64,000 bases of DNA from Streptomyces sp. S465 (GTDB lineage: Bacteria > Actinomycetota > Actinomycetes > Streptomycetales > Streptomycetaceae): assembly GCF_026898115.1 (NCBI RefSeq), contig NZ_CP114036.1, positions 7,558,001-7,622,000 of the forward strand. The letters run 5' to 3'. The notes under the pieces are model-generated. The model was not told the origin of the DNA. It searched no databases and saw nothing but the letters and a program-made list of their open reading frames with translations. Shown here piece by piece: positions 38,201 to 45,756 of the stretch; the stretch's first letter is position 1, and each line of letters opens with the position of its first letter. The translations under genes and the position numbers were made by a program.

Positions 38201-38998
38201 GCGGCCCGCGCCCTGGTTCCCGGCAAGCGGGTGATCGCCTTCGAGGACCTGCGCTTCGAGCACTTCCTGCGGGTCTACCGGGACCACCCGGCGGGCCCGA
38301 AACGCATCCGGGCGGAGCTGGTCGACGGCCCCGGTGAGGTGACCGCCGTCCAGGTGCGGATCAGCGAGGACGTGGTCGCGCCCAGCGGGGTGGTCCTGGT
38401 CAGGGACCGGGTCCACTTCCGGGCCCGGGTGCTGCTGGACACCGAGGCGCCCACCGCGCCGCGCTGGGAGGAGTGGCCTTCGGGGCCGGAGACACCCGTC
38501 CCCGACCCGTACCACCAGCCCGGCTCCCCGGTGCGGCTGACCGGCCCCTTCGTCTCCACCACCGACACCCGGATCCACCCCCGGGGCAAGCGGGCCCGCT
38601 ACGCGCCCGCCGTCCCGGCCGGCGATCCGGTGTGGTCCCGGTTCACCGTGCCGGCCATCCTGCTCGACGGGCTGGCCCGGGTGGGGGTGCTGGACCTGGT
38701 CGACGGCCATCTGGTGCCGGTGGCCGCACCGCTGTCGATCCGCCGGATCGATCTGTACGAGGAGATCAGCGACCACGATCTGGCCGCCTCCCAGGCGGCC
38801 GTCGACCTCTTCGTCACCCCGCCGGGCTTCGATCTGACGGCCGACGCCATCAGCAACCGCTTCGTCGCGGTACGGCCCGACGGCCGGATGCTGCTCCAGA
38901 TGAAGGACATGCGGGCCACCCTCATCGGCTACATCGACGCCGAGACCGGCGAGGCCGTCCCGGCCCCGCAGCCGGTACCCGGGGAGGGCCTGGTATGA
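32300..38998 (+). CDS. Multidomain iterative polyketide/lipid synthase (ER-linker-KS-CLF-KR-DH)
   Basis: 2232 residues. Order: 1-255, a short-chain enoyl reductase resembling FabL, with GGSKGVGKAIA and a Tyr-x6-Lys site in YSACAPAK; ~265-530, an Ala/Val/Gly/Pro linker coded by repeats; ~530-990, an intact ketosynthase (Cys734 in DTACSSSL, His in NAHATGTP and SLIGHTG); ~1012-1290, a second KS-like domain in which Phe1188 replaces the Cys (MDSGFASAV), like a chain-length factor; ~1500-1590, an inactive KR-like half; ~1610-1900, a ketoreductase (VVVVAGGARGITAEVV; SLLGYFG; ADYAAAND); ~1920-2220, a dehydratase with His1948 in HTVRGEATLP. No ACP, AT or thioesterase is present. The KS-CLF pairing and KR style recall PUFA synthases. 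The stop overlaps the next gene as ATGA. Confidence 0.9.
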   Translation: MKDLMGKVALVTGGSKGVGKAIARTLADRGAAVVLNYFHSHDQAKRTRDELVARGARIELARASVARQEQVDRMFAEIEERHGRLDILINSAANGALLPLAEVTDEDIAKAIDTNYKGGLRCARAAAPLMARTGGGSIVTVSALGGSQMVMANYSACAPAKAAAEAATRYLAVEFAPLGIRVNTASAAMLESEVADKFPRAQEMQEVIAKATPFGRLGTPEEFADVVAFLASDASRWITGQVVLADGGLTLGAALLSPPTATPTAGDARVSGVAAAPGMAAASGVAAAPEDTAASGEVPVAGVAPASGVAAVSEDARVSGVASAPRAAPAAEEVSAAGMAAAAREVPASGAAPVSEDARVSGVAPASGVAPTADETAAAGVAAAPEDTAASGEAPAAGVAAASGEVPASGVAAVSGEIPASGVAAVLEEVRVSGVAPVPGMAAASGETAAAEEVPAAGMAAAPRAVLAPEVAAAPQGAPAPGSAAVVAEAVPESAPAPVVPSGPVRATGPAAGVAGVLEAPDPAGLPGVPDDAIAVVGMGLAVAGANSPEEFWKLRTTGDELFVKIPRDRWRHENFHAADTAAEDKAYADRCVFITDFEAVPGSVDSMADGADDHELTTMWLRHSLVQALGGVRRRDTDRCSFVVGYTPDGSQHLEEAGVLDSVTRMTRDILRDLPLDDGERAALGGDIEAALARRYWRAGQDRSRFLPHRVGELAMRGLLPPSTELHMVDTACSSSLYAIDIAAKGLLMGKQDIAVCGGAFALAPRGTVLFSKLQGLSKRGEVHALDEDADGVIFADGAALVVLKRLSRARADGDKVLGVLRAFGSSSDGKGKAIYAPNAAGQSLAVRRALEAGEVEGGAVQWVNAHATGTPAGDLAEFTTLREYYGTAGPAAVTSNKSLIGHTGWAAGVVSLIENLLGLAEHTIPGQFRFSRPREDFRLAETGLEITPERKDWPGRPDGPRLAAVSGFGFGGTNAHLIVSEYSEYRRPAASQNANAKTTAPATVTKVPDTGSRVAIVGWSAHLPGLDGREEVTRWLGGGPRPRDSFGEEYPAPPFSKVRLPPKTIRALDRCQLMIVECAHQLRDRMPEFWQERALKTGVFVGHMGPTRAAMLYANRCYLDDIAEALGELRSEALPGVLERLGDRVRGLIPASNEDSFPGQMPNIISARVANYFDLNGPNMTMDSGFASAVSSITSAARYLRTGELDFALAGGINGNSLPEYRTLIGALLPPEAEELAEGAFLFALTTEERARAAGLTVLAYVDEPLGAVEAGRGESAPDEVLLCGAPAPEHARYLGAAGGLAVLKALHRPSGTVEIATDESESAAGARLRLTIPGEALEPGDDPGSGGAEAVPAALSAEAVPAALPAALPAAFATDGRLADGTPVRVRRQVPVLTELPARTVRERVPFLPAGAVVLTDAPGPLAEVVPPDADLTVLSTAPLAAPRPGWHHLPEVTEESVRRALAGAGPRITHLRVVGDLGAAATDGPAPALTALHDAAYLTLQHAYDDLGDPGSSAVALLLGAAPGGTPHPYTGLFTGLWKTAALERDACLAFALCTSATDLAGAIARAEEESAAERVFPVVFDIDGVRKAYLLSDEPNDLREGAPAVLGPDSVVVVAGGARGITAEVVKAVAEHFRPRIYVLGSNSLDDYPPETYQGTDEEFAARRSGYIKTEIARRDGRTVADINRAFDRMVNARWARRNLDEMAAHSGAGRVTYLTCDMRDGAGVDRAIGRVLAEQGRIDLLVNAAGLQRSGLIKDKGFAEFTAIRDLKLDSYLHLKRALRTAPPRLWCNFGSLLGYFGQLGEADYAAANDFLAAAATHARATDPQADEVTIGWTLWEGVGMGANELTKAYYERAGSYSNMAVAEGVHHFVQELHAPVRRPSVVHLGDAERATVERFYPGYLSTTGGPRRPGFFLRRLVASDERSQVHECAFDLETDGYLAHHTVRGEATLPGTFVTELAAEAARALVPGKRVIAFEDLRFEHFLRVYRDHPAGPKRIRAELVDGPGEVTAVQVRISEDVVAPSGVVLVRDRVHFRARVLLDTEAPTAPRWEEWPSGPETPVPDPYHQPGSPVRLTGPFVSTTDTRIHPRGKRARYAPAVPAGDPVWSRFTVPAILLDGLARVGVLDLVDGHLVPVAAPLSIRRIDLYEEISDHDLAASQAAVDLFVTPPGFDLTADAISNRFVAVRPDGRMLLQMKDMRATLIGYIDAETGEAVPAPQPVPGEGLV
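33095..33765 (+). repeat. Minisatellite-like repeat coding the PKS interdomain linker
   Basis: Dozens of degenerate short units such as GGGGGTGGCTGCCGC and GTCGGGGGAAGTCCC, all multiples of three bases, translate to shuffled blocks GVAAA, ASGE, DARVSG and PEDTAASGE. They join the enoyl reductase to the ketosynthase. Unit order is irregular, suggesting repeated slippage or recombination. Confidence 0.85.
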
Positions 38999-41370
38999 CG
39001 GCGGCCGCTCAGGACGGGCCGGTCCAGCCGGTGACCCGGATGGTGTGGCGGCTCACCGAGCTGCCGCGCCCGGCCGGGCCGCACCCCCGGCTGGCCGGTA
39101 TGCGGGTGCTGCTGATCGGCGGCGAACAGGACGTCGCCGCCGGGGTGGAGCGCGTACTGAAGGAACACGGCGCGCTGGTGCGCCGGGAGCCGGACGGCCC
39201 CGGCCCCGTGGACGCCATCGTCGACCTCACCGTGGGCCGGCCGTACGGCCCGGACCCGGCCGCGTCCGCCGGGGCCTGGCGGCGGGCGCTGACCGAGACC
39301 GTGACCGCGCTGCGCGGCGCTTACGACGACTGGGCCGCGGAGACCGCCGCGGACCGGCTGTTCTACCTCGCCGTCAGCTACCTCGGCGGCGGGATGGGCC
39401 GGCATCCGCGGGACGGTCTGGAGCAGCCGCTGGGCGGCATCTGGGCGGGGCTCGCCAAGACCCTGCACCGGGAGTTCCCCAACGTGGGCGCCCGCGTCGT
39501 CGACATCGACCTGGCCGCCTCCGCCGAACTGCCCGGCATCGTCGCCGCCGAACTCGGCCGCACCGGCGAGATCGAGGTCGGCTACCGGGACGGCCGCCGG
39601 TTCACCCTCACCCCCGAGGCCCGGCCGGTGGCCGCGCCCGCCCTCACCCTCGGCCCCGAGGACACCGTGCTGATCTCCGGCGGCGGCCGGGGCATCGGCT
39701 GGGAGCTGGCCCGGTCGCTGGCCGCCCGGCACGGCGCACGGGTCGTGGTGACCGGCCGGGAGCCGTTCCCGAGCGGGGACGAGCCCTGGTTTGGCGCGGA
39801 CGAGGCCGGGTGGAAGCGTTACGAGAAGGACGTCTGGGCGGGCCGGGCCAAGGGCGAGTCGCCCGCGCTGATCCGCGGCCGGCTGGCCCGCACCCGCCGG
39901 CTGTGGGAGCTCGCCCGCCATATGACCGGCGCCCGGCGGGAGGGACTGCGGGTGGAGTACGCGCGCTGCGACGTCACCGACCGGGCCCAGGTGCGCGAGC
40001 TCATCCGGCGGGTGACCGGGCCGGCGGGCGGCAGGCTCGCCGGGGTGGTGCACAACGCCGGGGTGGACACCGCCGCCCGGCTGCCGAAGAAGACCGACGA
40101 GGAGATCCTGCGCACCGTAGAGGTCAAGATCGAGGGCTTCCTCAACGTCTTCGAGGAGGTGCGCGACCGCGACCTGAAGTTCTTCTGCAGCGTCGGCTCC
40201 CTCACCGGACGGCTCGGCGGCATGGTCGGCCAGCTCGAATACGCGGCGGCCAACGACGGACTGGCCCGGCTGGGCCAGTGGGCCGCCCGCCGGGCCGCGT
40301 TCCCCGTGATGACCCTCGCCTGGCCCACCTGGGACCGCATCGGGCTGATCGCCAACTTCGCCGCGGCCCTGCGCTACATGGCCGCGATCGACGTGGCGGA
40401 CGGTCTGGAGCGCTGGCGGGCCGAACTGCTGGGCGCCTCCGAGGGCGAGGTCACCTTCGTCGGGCCGCTGGGCCGGGCCATCGACCCGGGCCAGGCCGTC
40501 GGCTATCCGGTGGTGCCCGCGCTGCCCGGTTTCGCCGCCGCCTACCCGAAGATCTTCCACCTCGGCGAGGTGACCGCCTACCAGCCGCACGCCCACCTGG
40601 CGGCCCGGGTCGTCTTCGACCCCGAACGCACCCCCGCGCTCGGCGACTTCCGCATCGACGGCGCCCCCGCCCTGCCGCCGTCCCTCCTGCTGGAGAACGC
40701 CCTGCGGGCCGCCGAATGGCTCGTCCCGGAGGACTTCCCCGAGCTGCGGGCCGACCGGCTGGAGGAGATCGTGGTGCCGCTGTCGCTGCTGCGCCTCGAC
40801 GGCCCCGCGATCCGGCTGGTCCGCGAGGCCCGCGGGTTCCACGAGGGGCACGACTGGATCGTGGAGGTCCGCTACCGCCGGCAGGGCGCCGGGGACGGTG
40901 CGGAGGCGAGCCTGCGCATCGTCCACCAGACCGGCGGGCCGCGGCCGCCCGCCCCGCCGCGCCCCGCCGTCCGGCAGACCACCACCCTGCGCTCCGGGCC
41001 GCCGTTCCTGCACTGGCGCGGCGCCGTGGTGCCGGTGTCCGGGTGGACCCCCGGGGACCGTCCGGTGGCCGAGGTCCCGCGCTGCCCGCCGGCCGACCTG
41101 TGGGCCACGCCCCTGGTGCCCGGGACGGCTCTCCCGGTCGGCGCGCTGGAGAACGTGGTGCGCCGCCGCACCACCCAGGGCGACGGGCTCTCGGCCACCG
41201 CCGACCCGCTGGTCATCGGCCGTATCGCGGTGCACTCCGCCGAGTGCGGACCCACCCGTGTCGAGGGCGATCCCTCGCTCGGCGTGTGGCGGATCACCGA
41301 CGCACGTTCCGGGGACCCCGTGGCGACCGTCTCGGGGTTCTCCGGCCCGCTGGGAAACACGACGGAATAG
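38995..41370 (+). CDS. PKS accessory protein: ketoreductase plus degenerate dehydratase-like domain
   Basis: 791 residues. After a 30-residue leader, residues ~30-210 form a structural KR-like half (GGIWAGLAKTLHREFPNVGA). Residues ~220-480 are a catalytic ketoreductase, with VLISGGGRGIGWELARSL, FFCSVGSLTGR and LEYAAANDG giving Ser, Tyr and Asn. Residues ~530-790 form a double-hotdog dehydratase-like domain in which the H-x3-G-x4-P position reads F-RID-G-APAL-P, so the catalytic His is Phe552 and the domain may be inactive or recruit the chain. It starts in the ATGA overlap with the large synthase and must act with it in trans. Confidence 0.88.
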   Translation: MTAAAQDGPVQPVTRMVWRLTELPRPAGPHPRLAGMRVLLIGGEQDVAAGVERVLKEHGALVRREPDGPGPVDAIVDLTVGRPYGPDPAASAGAWRRALTETVTALRGAYDDWAAETAADRLFYLAVSYLGGGMGRHPRDGLEQPLGGIWAGLAKTLHREFPNVGARVVDIDLAASAELPGIVAAELGRTGEIEVGYRDGRRFTLTPEARPVAAPALTLGPEDTVLISGGGRGIGWELARSLAARHGARVVVTGREPFPSGDEPWFGADEAGWKRYEKDVWAGRAKGESPALIRGRLARTRRLWELARHMTGARREGLRVEYARCDVTDRAQVRELIRRVTGPAGGRLAGVVHNAGVDTAARLPKKTDEEILRTVEVKIEGFLNVFEEVRDRDLKFFCSVGSLTGRLGGMVGQLEYAAANDGLARLGQWAARRAAFPVMTLAWPTWDRIGLIANFAAALRYMAAIDVADGLERWRAELLGASEGEVTFVGPLGRAIDPGQAVGYPVVPALPGFAAAYPKIFHLGEVTAYQPHAHLAARVVFDPERTPALGDFRIDGAPALPPSLLLENALRAAEWLVPEDFPELRADRLEEIVVPLSLLRLDGPAIRLVREARGFHEGHDWIVEVRYRRQGAGDGAEASLRIVHQTGGPRPPAPPRPAVRQTTTLRSGPPFLHWRGAVVPVSGWTPGDRPVAEVPRCPPADLWATPLVPGTALPVGALENVVRRRTTQGDGLSATADPLVIGRIAVHSAECGPTRVEGDPSLGVWRITDARSGDPVATVSGFSGPLGNTTE

Positions 41371-41381
41371 GAAGGCGATCC

Positions 41382-41819
41382 ATGTCCACTCCCGAACAGA
41401 ACAAGGCCGTCCTGGAGCGCTACTACGAGGAGTGCCTCAACAAGGGCAATCTGGACGTCATCTACGAGGGCGCCACCAAGGACCACATCAGCCACGGCAC
41501 CGCCGCCAACGGCAAGGAGGGCGTGGAGCACCTGAAGGAGTGGGTGCGGCTTCAGCGCGCCTCCTTCCCCGACCTCCACGTCACCGTGGACGACTGGATC
41601 CTGGACGGGAACAAGGTCGTCAGCCGGTTCACCGCACGCGGCACCCACACCGGCGATGCCTACGCGGGCCTCATCTCGGCGCGGGGCCGCAAGCTGGAGA
41701 TCCCCGGCATCGTCATCGACGAGTTCAACGACGAGGGCCTGATCGTGGAGAGCTGGTTCTCCATGGACACCTACGACCTGGCCACCCAGCTCGGGGCGTT
41801 CGACGCGCCCCCGGCGTGA
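41382..41819 (+). CDS. SnoaL-like polyketide cyclase/ester cyclase family protein
   Basis: 145 residues, a single SnoaL-type cone (NTF2-like fold). It begins NKAVLERYYEECLNKGNLDV and contains DHISHGTAANGKEG and ASFPDLHVTVDDWILDGNKV, typical of the family, with the recurrent WFSMDTYDLATQLG end. Relatives cyclise anthracycline precursors by aldol closure or act as small hydroxylase/isomerase-like proteins. After the synthase genes, with no thioesterase in sight, it may cyclise or help release the product; that is inference. ATG 41382 follows a GGAAGG-type ribosome site, 11 bp after the preceding stop. Confidence 0.87.
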   Translation: MSTPEQNKAVLERYYEECLNKGNLDVIYEGATKDHISHGTAANGKEGVEHLKEWVRLQRASFPDLHVTVDDWILDGNKVVSRFTARGTHTGDAYAGLISARGRKLEIPGIVIDEFNDEGLIVESWFSMDTYDLATQLGAFDAPPA

Positions 41820-42742
41820 CCGGCCGCGAGCCGGCCCCGGGCTCCGGGGCCGGCACTCCGGTCCTCATCACCGGCTGCTCCTCCGGTATCGGCCGCGCCT
41901 GCGCGCTGCGGCTGCACCGGGCCGGGCACGTCGTATACGCCACCGCACGGCGGCCCGAGACGCTGACGGAGCTGGCCGCGCTCGGCATCCGCACCATGGC
42001 GCTCGACGTCACCGACGAGCGGTCCATGGCCACCGCGGTCGCCGAGGTCGAGGCGGCGCACGGCGCGGTCGGTGCGCTGGTCAACAGCGCCGGCTACGCC
42101 ATGTCGGGCTGTATCGAGGAAGCCTCCATGGCCGAGGTGCGCGAGCAGTTCGAGACCAATGTCCACGGACTGGTCCGGCTCAGCCAGCTGGTGCTGCCCG
42201 CGATGCGCGCCCGGGGCAGCGGCACCATCGTCAACATCTCCTCCGTCTTCGGCCGTTACGCCGTCCCCGGCTCGGGCTTCTACAACGCCAGCAAGCACGC
42301 GGTGGAGGCGCTGAGCGACTCCCTGCGGAACGAGGTGGCCGACTTCGGGGTGCGCGTCGTGCTCGTCGAGCCGGGGCCGGTGCGCACCACCCGGTTCGGC
42401 GCCACCTACGTCAGCAATCTGCGTCCGGTGAGCGAGACGTACGAGAGGTTCCGCCAGGAGAGCGCCGAGTACTTCGAGGCGATCTACACCGGCAGCCGCC
42501 GGACCCTGGCGGGCACCTTCGCGATCCAGGCCGACGACGTGGCCCGCAGGGTGGCGAAGGTGGTGGCCAAGGGCGCCCGCGGCGCCCGGCCGCGCGCCCG
42601 CTATCCCGTGGGACTCCTCGCCCACAGCACGATCGCCCTGCGGCGCCTCGCCCCCGACGCCCTTTTCGACCATCTCTTCGTGCGCCGCCTGTTTCCGGTG
42701 CCCCGCGGGCCGCGGCCGCGAAAGCAAGGAGACCACCGATGA
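41816..42742 (+). CDS. Short-chain dehydrogenase/reductase
   Basis: About 308 residues. The classical SDR pattern is complete: VLITGCSSGIGRACALRL for NADP binding, LVNSAGYAMSG, NISSVFGRYAVPGSG with catalytic Ser, and YNASKH for Tyr/Lys. A C-terminal extension (residues ~250-305) is basic. The sequence resembles the oxidoreductase group that works on hydroxy-lipids or steroid-like ketones. It starts at GTG 41816 in a GTGA overlap with the SnoaL gene and ends in an ATGA overlap with the P450, so the three are translationally coupled. It probably sets the redox state of one carbon in the finished chain. Confidence 0.9.
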   Translation: MTGREPAPGSGAGTPVLITGCSSGIGRACALRLHRAGHVVYATARRPETLTELAALGIRTMALDVTDERSMATAVAEVEAAHGAVGALVNSAGYAMSGCIEEASMAEVREQFETNVHGLVRLSQLVLPAMRARGSGTIVNISSVFGRYAVPGSGFYNASKHAVEALSDSLRNEVADFGVRVVLVEPGPVRTTRFGATYVSNLRPVSETYERFRQESAEYFEAIYTGSRRTLAGTFAIQADDVARRVAKVVAKGARGARPRARYPVGLLAHSTIALRRLAPDALFDHLFVRRLFPVPRGPRPRKQGDHR

Positions 42743-44172
42743 CCACAGCGACCTCCGCGCCGCGCCTCGCACCCGGCCCCAAGGGCGCCCCGCTGCTGGG
42801 CAGTCTGGGCCCCTGGAAGCGGAACACCGCCGAATTCCTCCTCGGTCTGCAGCGCGACTACGGCGAGATCGTCCGGATGCGGCTCGGTCCCTTCCTGGTG
42901 CACCAGGTGTCCGACCCCGAGGCGGTGCGCCGGGTGCTGGTGGAGAACAACGGCAACTACGTCCGCGGCCCGCTCTACGAGCAGTTCGGCGTGGTCATGG
43001 GCAAGGGCCTGCTCACCACCGACGGCGAGTTCTGGCGCGGCCACCGGCGGACGGTGCAGCCGGTGTTCCTCAAGAACGCCGTCACCGACATCATCCCCAA
43101 CATCATCCGGGCCACCGAGGAGATGCTGGAGACCTGGGAGCGCAAGGCCGCCGCCGGGGAGCCGGTCGATCTGATGACCGACATGCTGCGGCTGACCCTG
43201 GTCACCCTCAGCCGCTCGCTGTTCGCCTACGACATCAAGCCGGACTCGGCCCTGCTGAAGACGATCGTGGACGATGTGGTGGAGGTGATGTTCCGGCGCG
43301 GCACCGCCACCGAGATGCTGCCCTCCTGGGTGCCGACGGACCGTCAGCGCAAGATCCTGCGCATTCACCGGGTCTTCGACCGCATCGTGGCCGATGTGCG
43401 CCGCGCCTACGCCGAGACCGGGGAGGGGCCGCTGATCGCGCTGATGGAGCAGGCCACCGACCCGGCCACCGGGGAGCCCTGGACCGATCAGCAGATCAAG
43501 GACGAACTGCTCACCGTCTATCTGGCCGGCCATGAGACCACCGCCGTCGCCCTGTGCTGGACGCTGCTGTCGGTCGCCGCCCACCCAAGCGTCCAGGAGG
43601 AGCTGGACGCCGAGATCGCCACGGTGCTCGGCGGCGGGCCGCCGGACGCGCGGAGCGCCGAATCGCTCACGTACACCAAGATGGTCGTCGACGAGAGCCT
43701 GCGCATGCATCCGCCCATCTGGATCTTCCCCAGGGCGGCGGTCGAGGCGGACACCCTCGGCGGCTACGGCATCGAGCCGGGCTCCTCGGTGCTGCTGTCC
43801 CCGCTGGTCTCCCACCACAACCCGCGCCACTGGGACAACCCGCTGGCCTTCGACCCGTACCGGTTCACCCCGCAGGCCATCAAGGAGCGGCCGCGGCTGG
43901 CGTATCTGCCGTTCGGATCGGGACCCCGGCAGTGCGTCGGCAACTTCATGGCGCTGCTGGAGCTGCGCATCATCGTGGCCATGGTGAACCAGCGCTTCCG
44001 GGTCAGCCGGATCCCGGGGACCGAGCTGCGGTACGGCTCACCGGTGATCTCGCTGCGGCCGCTCCAGGACGTGATGGTGACGGTGACCCCGCGCGAGCGG
44101 AGCACCGCCACGCCCCGGCCGGCCCGGCGGACCGCTCCCGTCGCCCCCGCCGCCTGCCCGCACCATCCGTAG
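42739..44172 (+). CDS. Cytochrome P450
   Basis: 477 residues with a Pro-rich start (LAPGPKGAPLLGSLGPWKRN). The I-helix oxygen-activation motif is AGHETTA, the K-helix Glu-x-x-Arg is in VVDESLRMHPP, and the heme ligand is Cys399 in FGSGPRQCVG. The PERF-like segment FDPYRFTPQ is present. The sequence looks like the CYP4/CYP102-type fatty-acid-hydroxylase branch rather than typical macrolide P450s, which would suit a lipid-like product; that is an impression, not a search result. No reductase or ferredoxin gene lies nearby. A terminator-like hairpin follows at 44260. Confidence 0.93.
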   Translation: MTTATSAPRLAPGPKGAPLLGSLGPWKRNTAEFLLGLQRDYGEIVRMRLGPFLVHQVSDPEAVRRVLVENNGNYVRGPLYEQFGVVMGKGLLTTDGEFWRGHRRTVQPVFLKNAVTDIIPNIIRATEEMLETWERKAAAGEPVDLMTDMLRLTLVTLSRSLFAYDIKPDSALLKTIVDDVVEVMFRRGTATEMLPSWVPTDRQRKILRIHRVFDRIVADVRRAYAETGEGPLIALMEQATDPATGEPWTDQQIKDELLTVYLAGHETTAVALCWTLLSVAAHPSVQEELDAEIATVLGGGPPDARSAESLTYTKMVVDESLRMHPPIWIFPRAAVEADTLGGYGIEPGSSVLLSPLVSHHNPRHWDNPLAFDPYRFTPQAIKERPRLAYLPFGSGPRQCVGNFMALLELRIIVAMVNQRFRVSRIPGTELRYGSPVISLRPLQDVMVTVTPRERSTATPRPARRTAPVAPAACPHHP

Positions 44173-45015
44173 GCCCCGCCGTCACCCGTCCGTGACCGCC
44201 GTGCTCCGGTATGCGTCCGGTGCTCATGGTCAAAGAATCGTAAACGCCGTACGGGCGGCCCGGGGCCGGAAGCCGGCCCCGGAGGGGGCCCGGGGCGGAA
44301 GTGGAAGCGGAGTTTCGGGTCCGGCCCGGCGCCGTCGGCCGCCGGTTATGCGCGCACCGCGGCCGGTGGCGGACGGCCCGCGCCGCCGGGAAGCCGGATC
44401 GGGAAAAGCGCTCACCGAATTGGCGGGTGGCGACCGTAAAGGCGTCGGTGAAACGCGGTGAGGCTCGCGGCGTCGCCCGCGAGACGCGGGGGCCATTGCG
44501 GGAAAGGGTGTCCCGTCGTGCCGCCGCGGAGAATACGGGGGACGCGTGCCGGGCCACGTGGCCTGGCTCGCATGCCCCGGACCGCTCACCGAACGTGGGC
44601 GCCCGCGATTTCCGTGCCGTCGCGCCCGTTCCTGGTGGAACGGGCCGCGCGGGTGCTTTTCCGCGGGTGCGCCAAGGCCGTCCAGAACTCAAATTCACCT
44701 CCGCTACGATCGTTTACCACGGGGTGATGCCGACCATGGCACCAGACTTTTATCCCATGCTCGGCGGGGCGCTCGCGCGCATTCTCTGCGAATGAATGTC
44801 CGACGCAAACACGGCCGCTTCCGCGCGTCCCCCGGTGACCCGGACGGTGCCGGATGAGCCGTCCGGCGGAGCATCCCCCCGGATCTGTGGCAAGGTCGGG
44901 GAGCTAGCAGATGAGCCAGAGGTGCTGTCGTCGCCGCTGTTCACTAAACGGAGGCGCTGTATCGTGTGCGTGTACGCCGGGTTGTCGAACGGCGCAGCAT
45001 CAGGGAGGGGGACGC
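44173..45015. other. 843-bp gap between the P450 and TetR genes
   Basis: It contains the P450 terminator and several unconvincing short frames on both strands. One short open frame near 44727-44795 has no good ribosome spacing. A less GC-rich patch at about 44690-44760 could hold the TetR promoter or an operator, but no clear dyad is visible. Confidence 0.5.
44260..44282 (+). terminator. Terminator hairpin after the P450 operon
   Basis: A perfect 10-bp stem (44260-44269 with 44273-44282) with AAG loop, 87 bp after the P450 stop codon. Confidence 0.65.
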
Positions 45016-45756
45016 GTGTCGCCAGGGGAAGCGCACGTCGCACCGTACTCACGGCGCGAGCGGCTGCGCATCGCGACCATCCGTGAAATCAAGGACGTCG
45101 CCCGGACGCTCCTGGTTCAGGAGGGCCCGGAAAATGTGACCATCCGGGCCATCGCGCGTGAGATGGGCATGACGGCTCCGGCCGTCTACCGCTACTTCAG
45201 TAGCCGGGATGCGCTGATCCTTCAGCTGCGCGTGGACATTTTCGAGGAGATGGCCCGCTTCATGCAGGGGGTCCTCGGGCAGCATCCCGAGGAGGAGCCG
45301 GGCCGCCGGTGGATCAGCGGCGCTCGGGCGCTGCGCGTCTGGGCGATCAAGCACCCCCATGAGTTCGGGCTCATCCTCGGCCCGTGGGCCCCGGGGCTCG
45401 GCCGTGAGGAGACCAAGCCCGAGCGCCATATGAGCTGGGTCTTCGGCTCCGTCTACTCCGACCTGGTCGCCGATCTGTGGCGGGTGCGGGGCTTCCCCGC
45501 CCCCGCGGTCGAGGAACTCGACCCCGGGCTCGCGCGCACGCTCACCGCGCTCAGCGAGGACCAGGACGTCGACATGCCCCCCGGCGCCATCGCCGTGATG
45601 CTCCGCTGCTGGGTGCGGCTGTACGGGGTGATCTCCATGGAGGCGCTGGGCCATATGTCCTTTGCGCTCTCCGAGGGCCAGCACTTCTTCGAGTTCGAAC
45701 TGCGCGATCTGTGCCGGGTGCTGGACATCTCCGAGTTCTACGAAGAAGTGGTCTGA
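45016..45756 (+). CDS. TetR/AcrR-family regulator with WHG-like C-terminal domain
   Basis: About 246 residues. The N-terminal TetR helix-turn-helix is clear: IKDVARTLLVQEGPENVTIR then AIAREMGMTAPAVYRYFSSR and DALILQLRVD. The C-terminal domain (ALRVWAIKHPHEFGLILGP) resembles the WHG-type ligand-binding region. GTG 45016 is chosen because GGGAGGGG lies just upstream; longer in-frame starts (44911) are low in homology. It marks the right edge of the PKS region and may repress it or its own gene. A weak hairpin at 45817-45839 follows. Confidence 0.85.
   Translation: MSPGEAHVAPYSRRERLRIATIREIKDVARTLLVQEGPENVTIRAIAREMGMTAPAVYRYFSSRDALILQLRVDIFEEMARFMQGVLGQHPEEEPGRRWISGARALRVWAIKHPHEFGLILGPWAPGLGREETKPERHMSWVFGSVYSDLVADLWRVRGFPAPAVEELDPGLARTLTALSEDQDVDMPPGAIAVMLRCWVRLYGVISMEALGHMSFALSEGQHFFEFELRDLCRVLDISEFYEEVV

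Noticed and set aside
44727..44795. 22-codon open frame (MPTMAPDFYPMLGG-type) between P450 and TetR
   Set aside because: GGGG lies too close to the ATG and no homologous peptide family is known to me; could be chance.
44796..45086. 96-codon frame overlapping the TetR start
   Set aside because: It overlaps the well-supported TetR gene and has no recognisable features.
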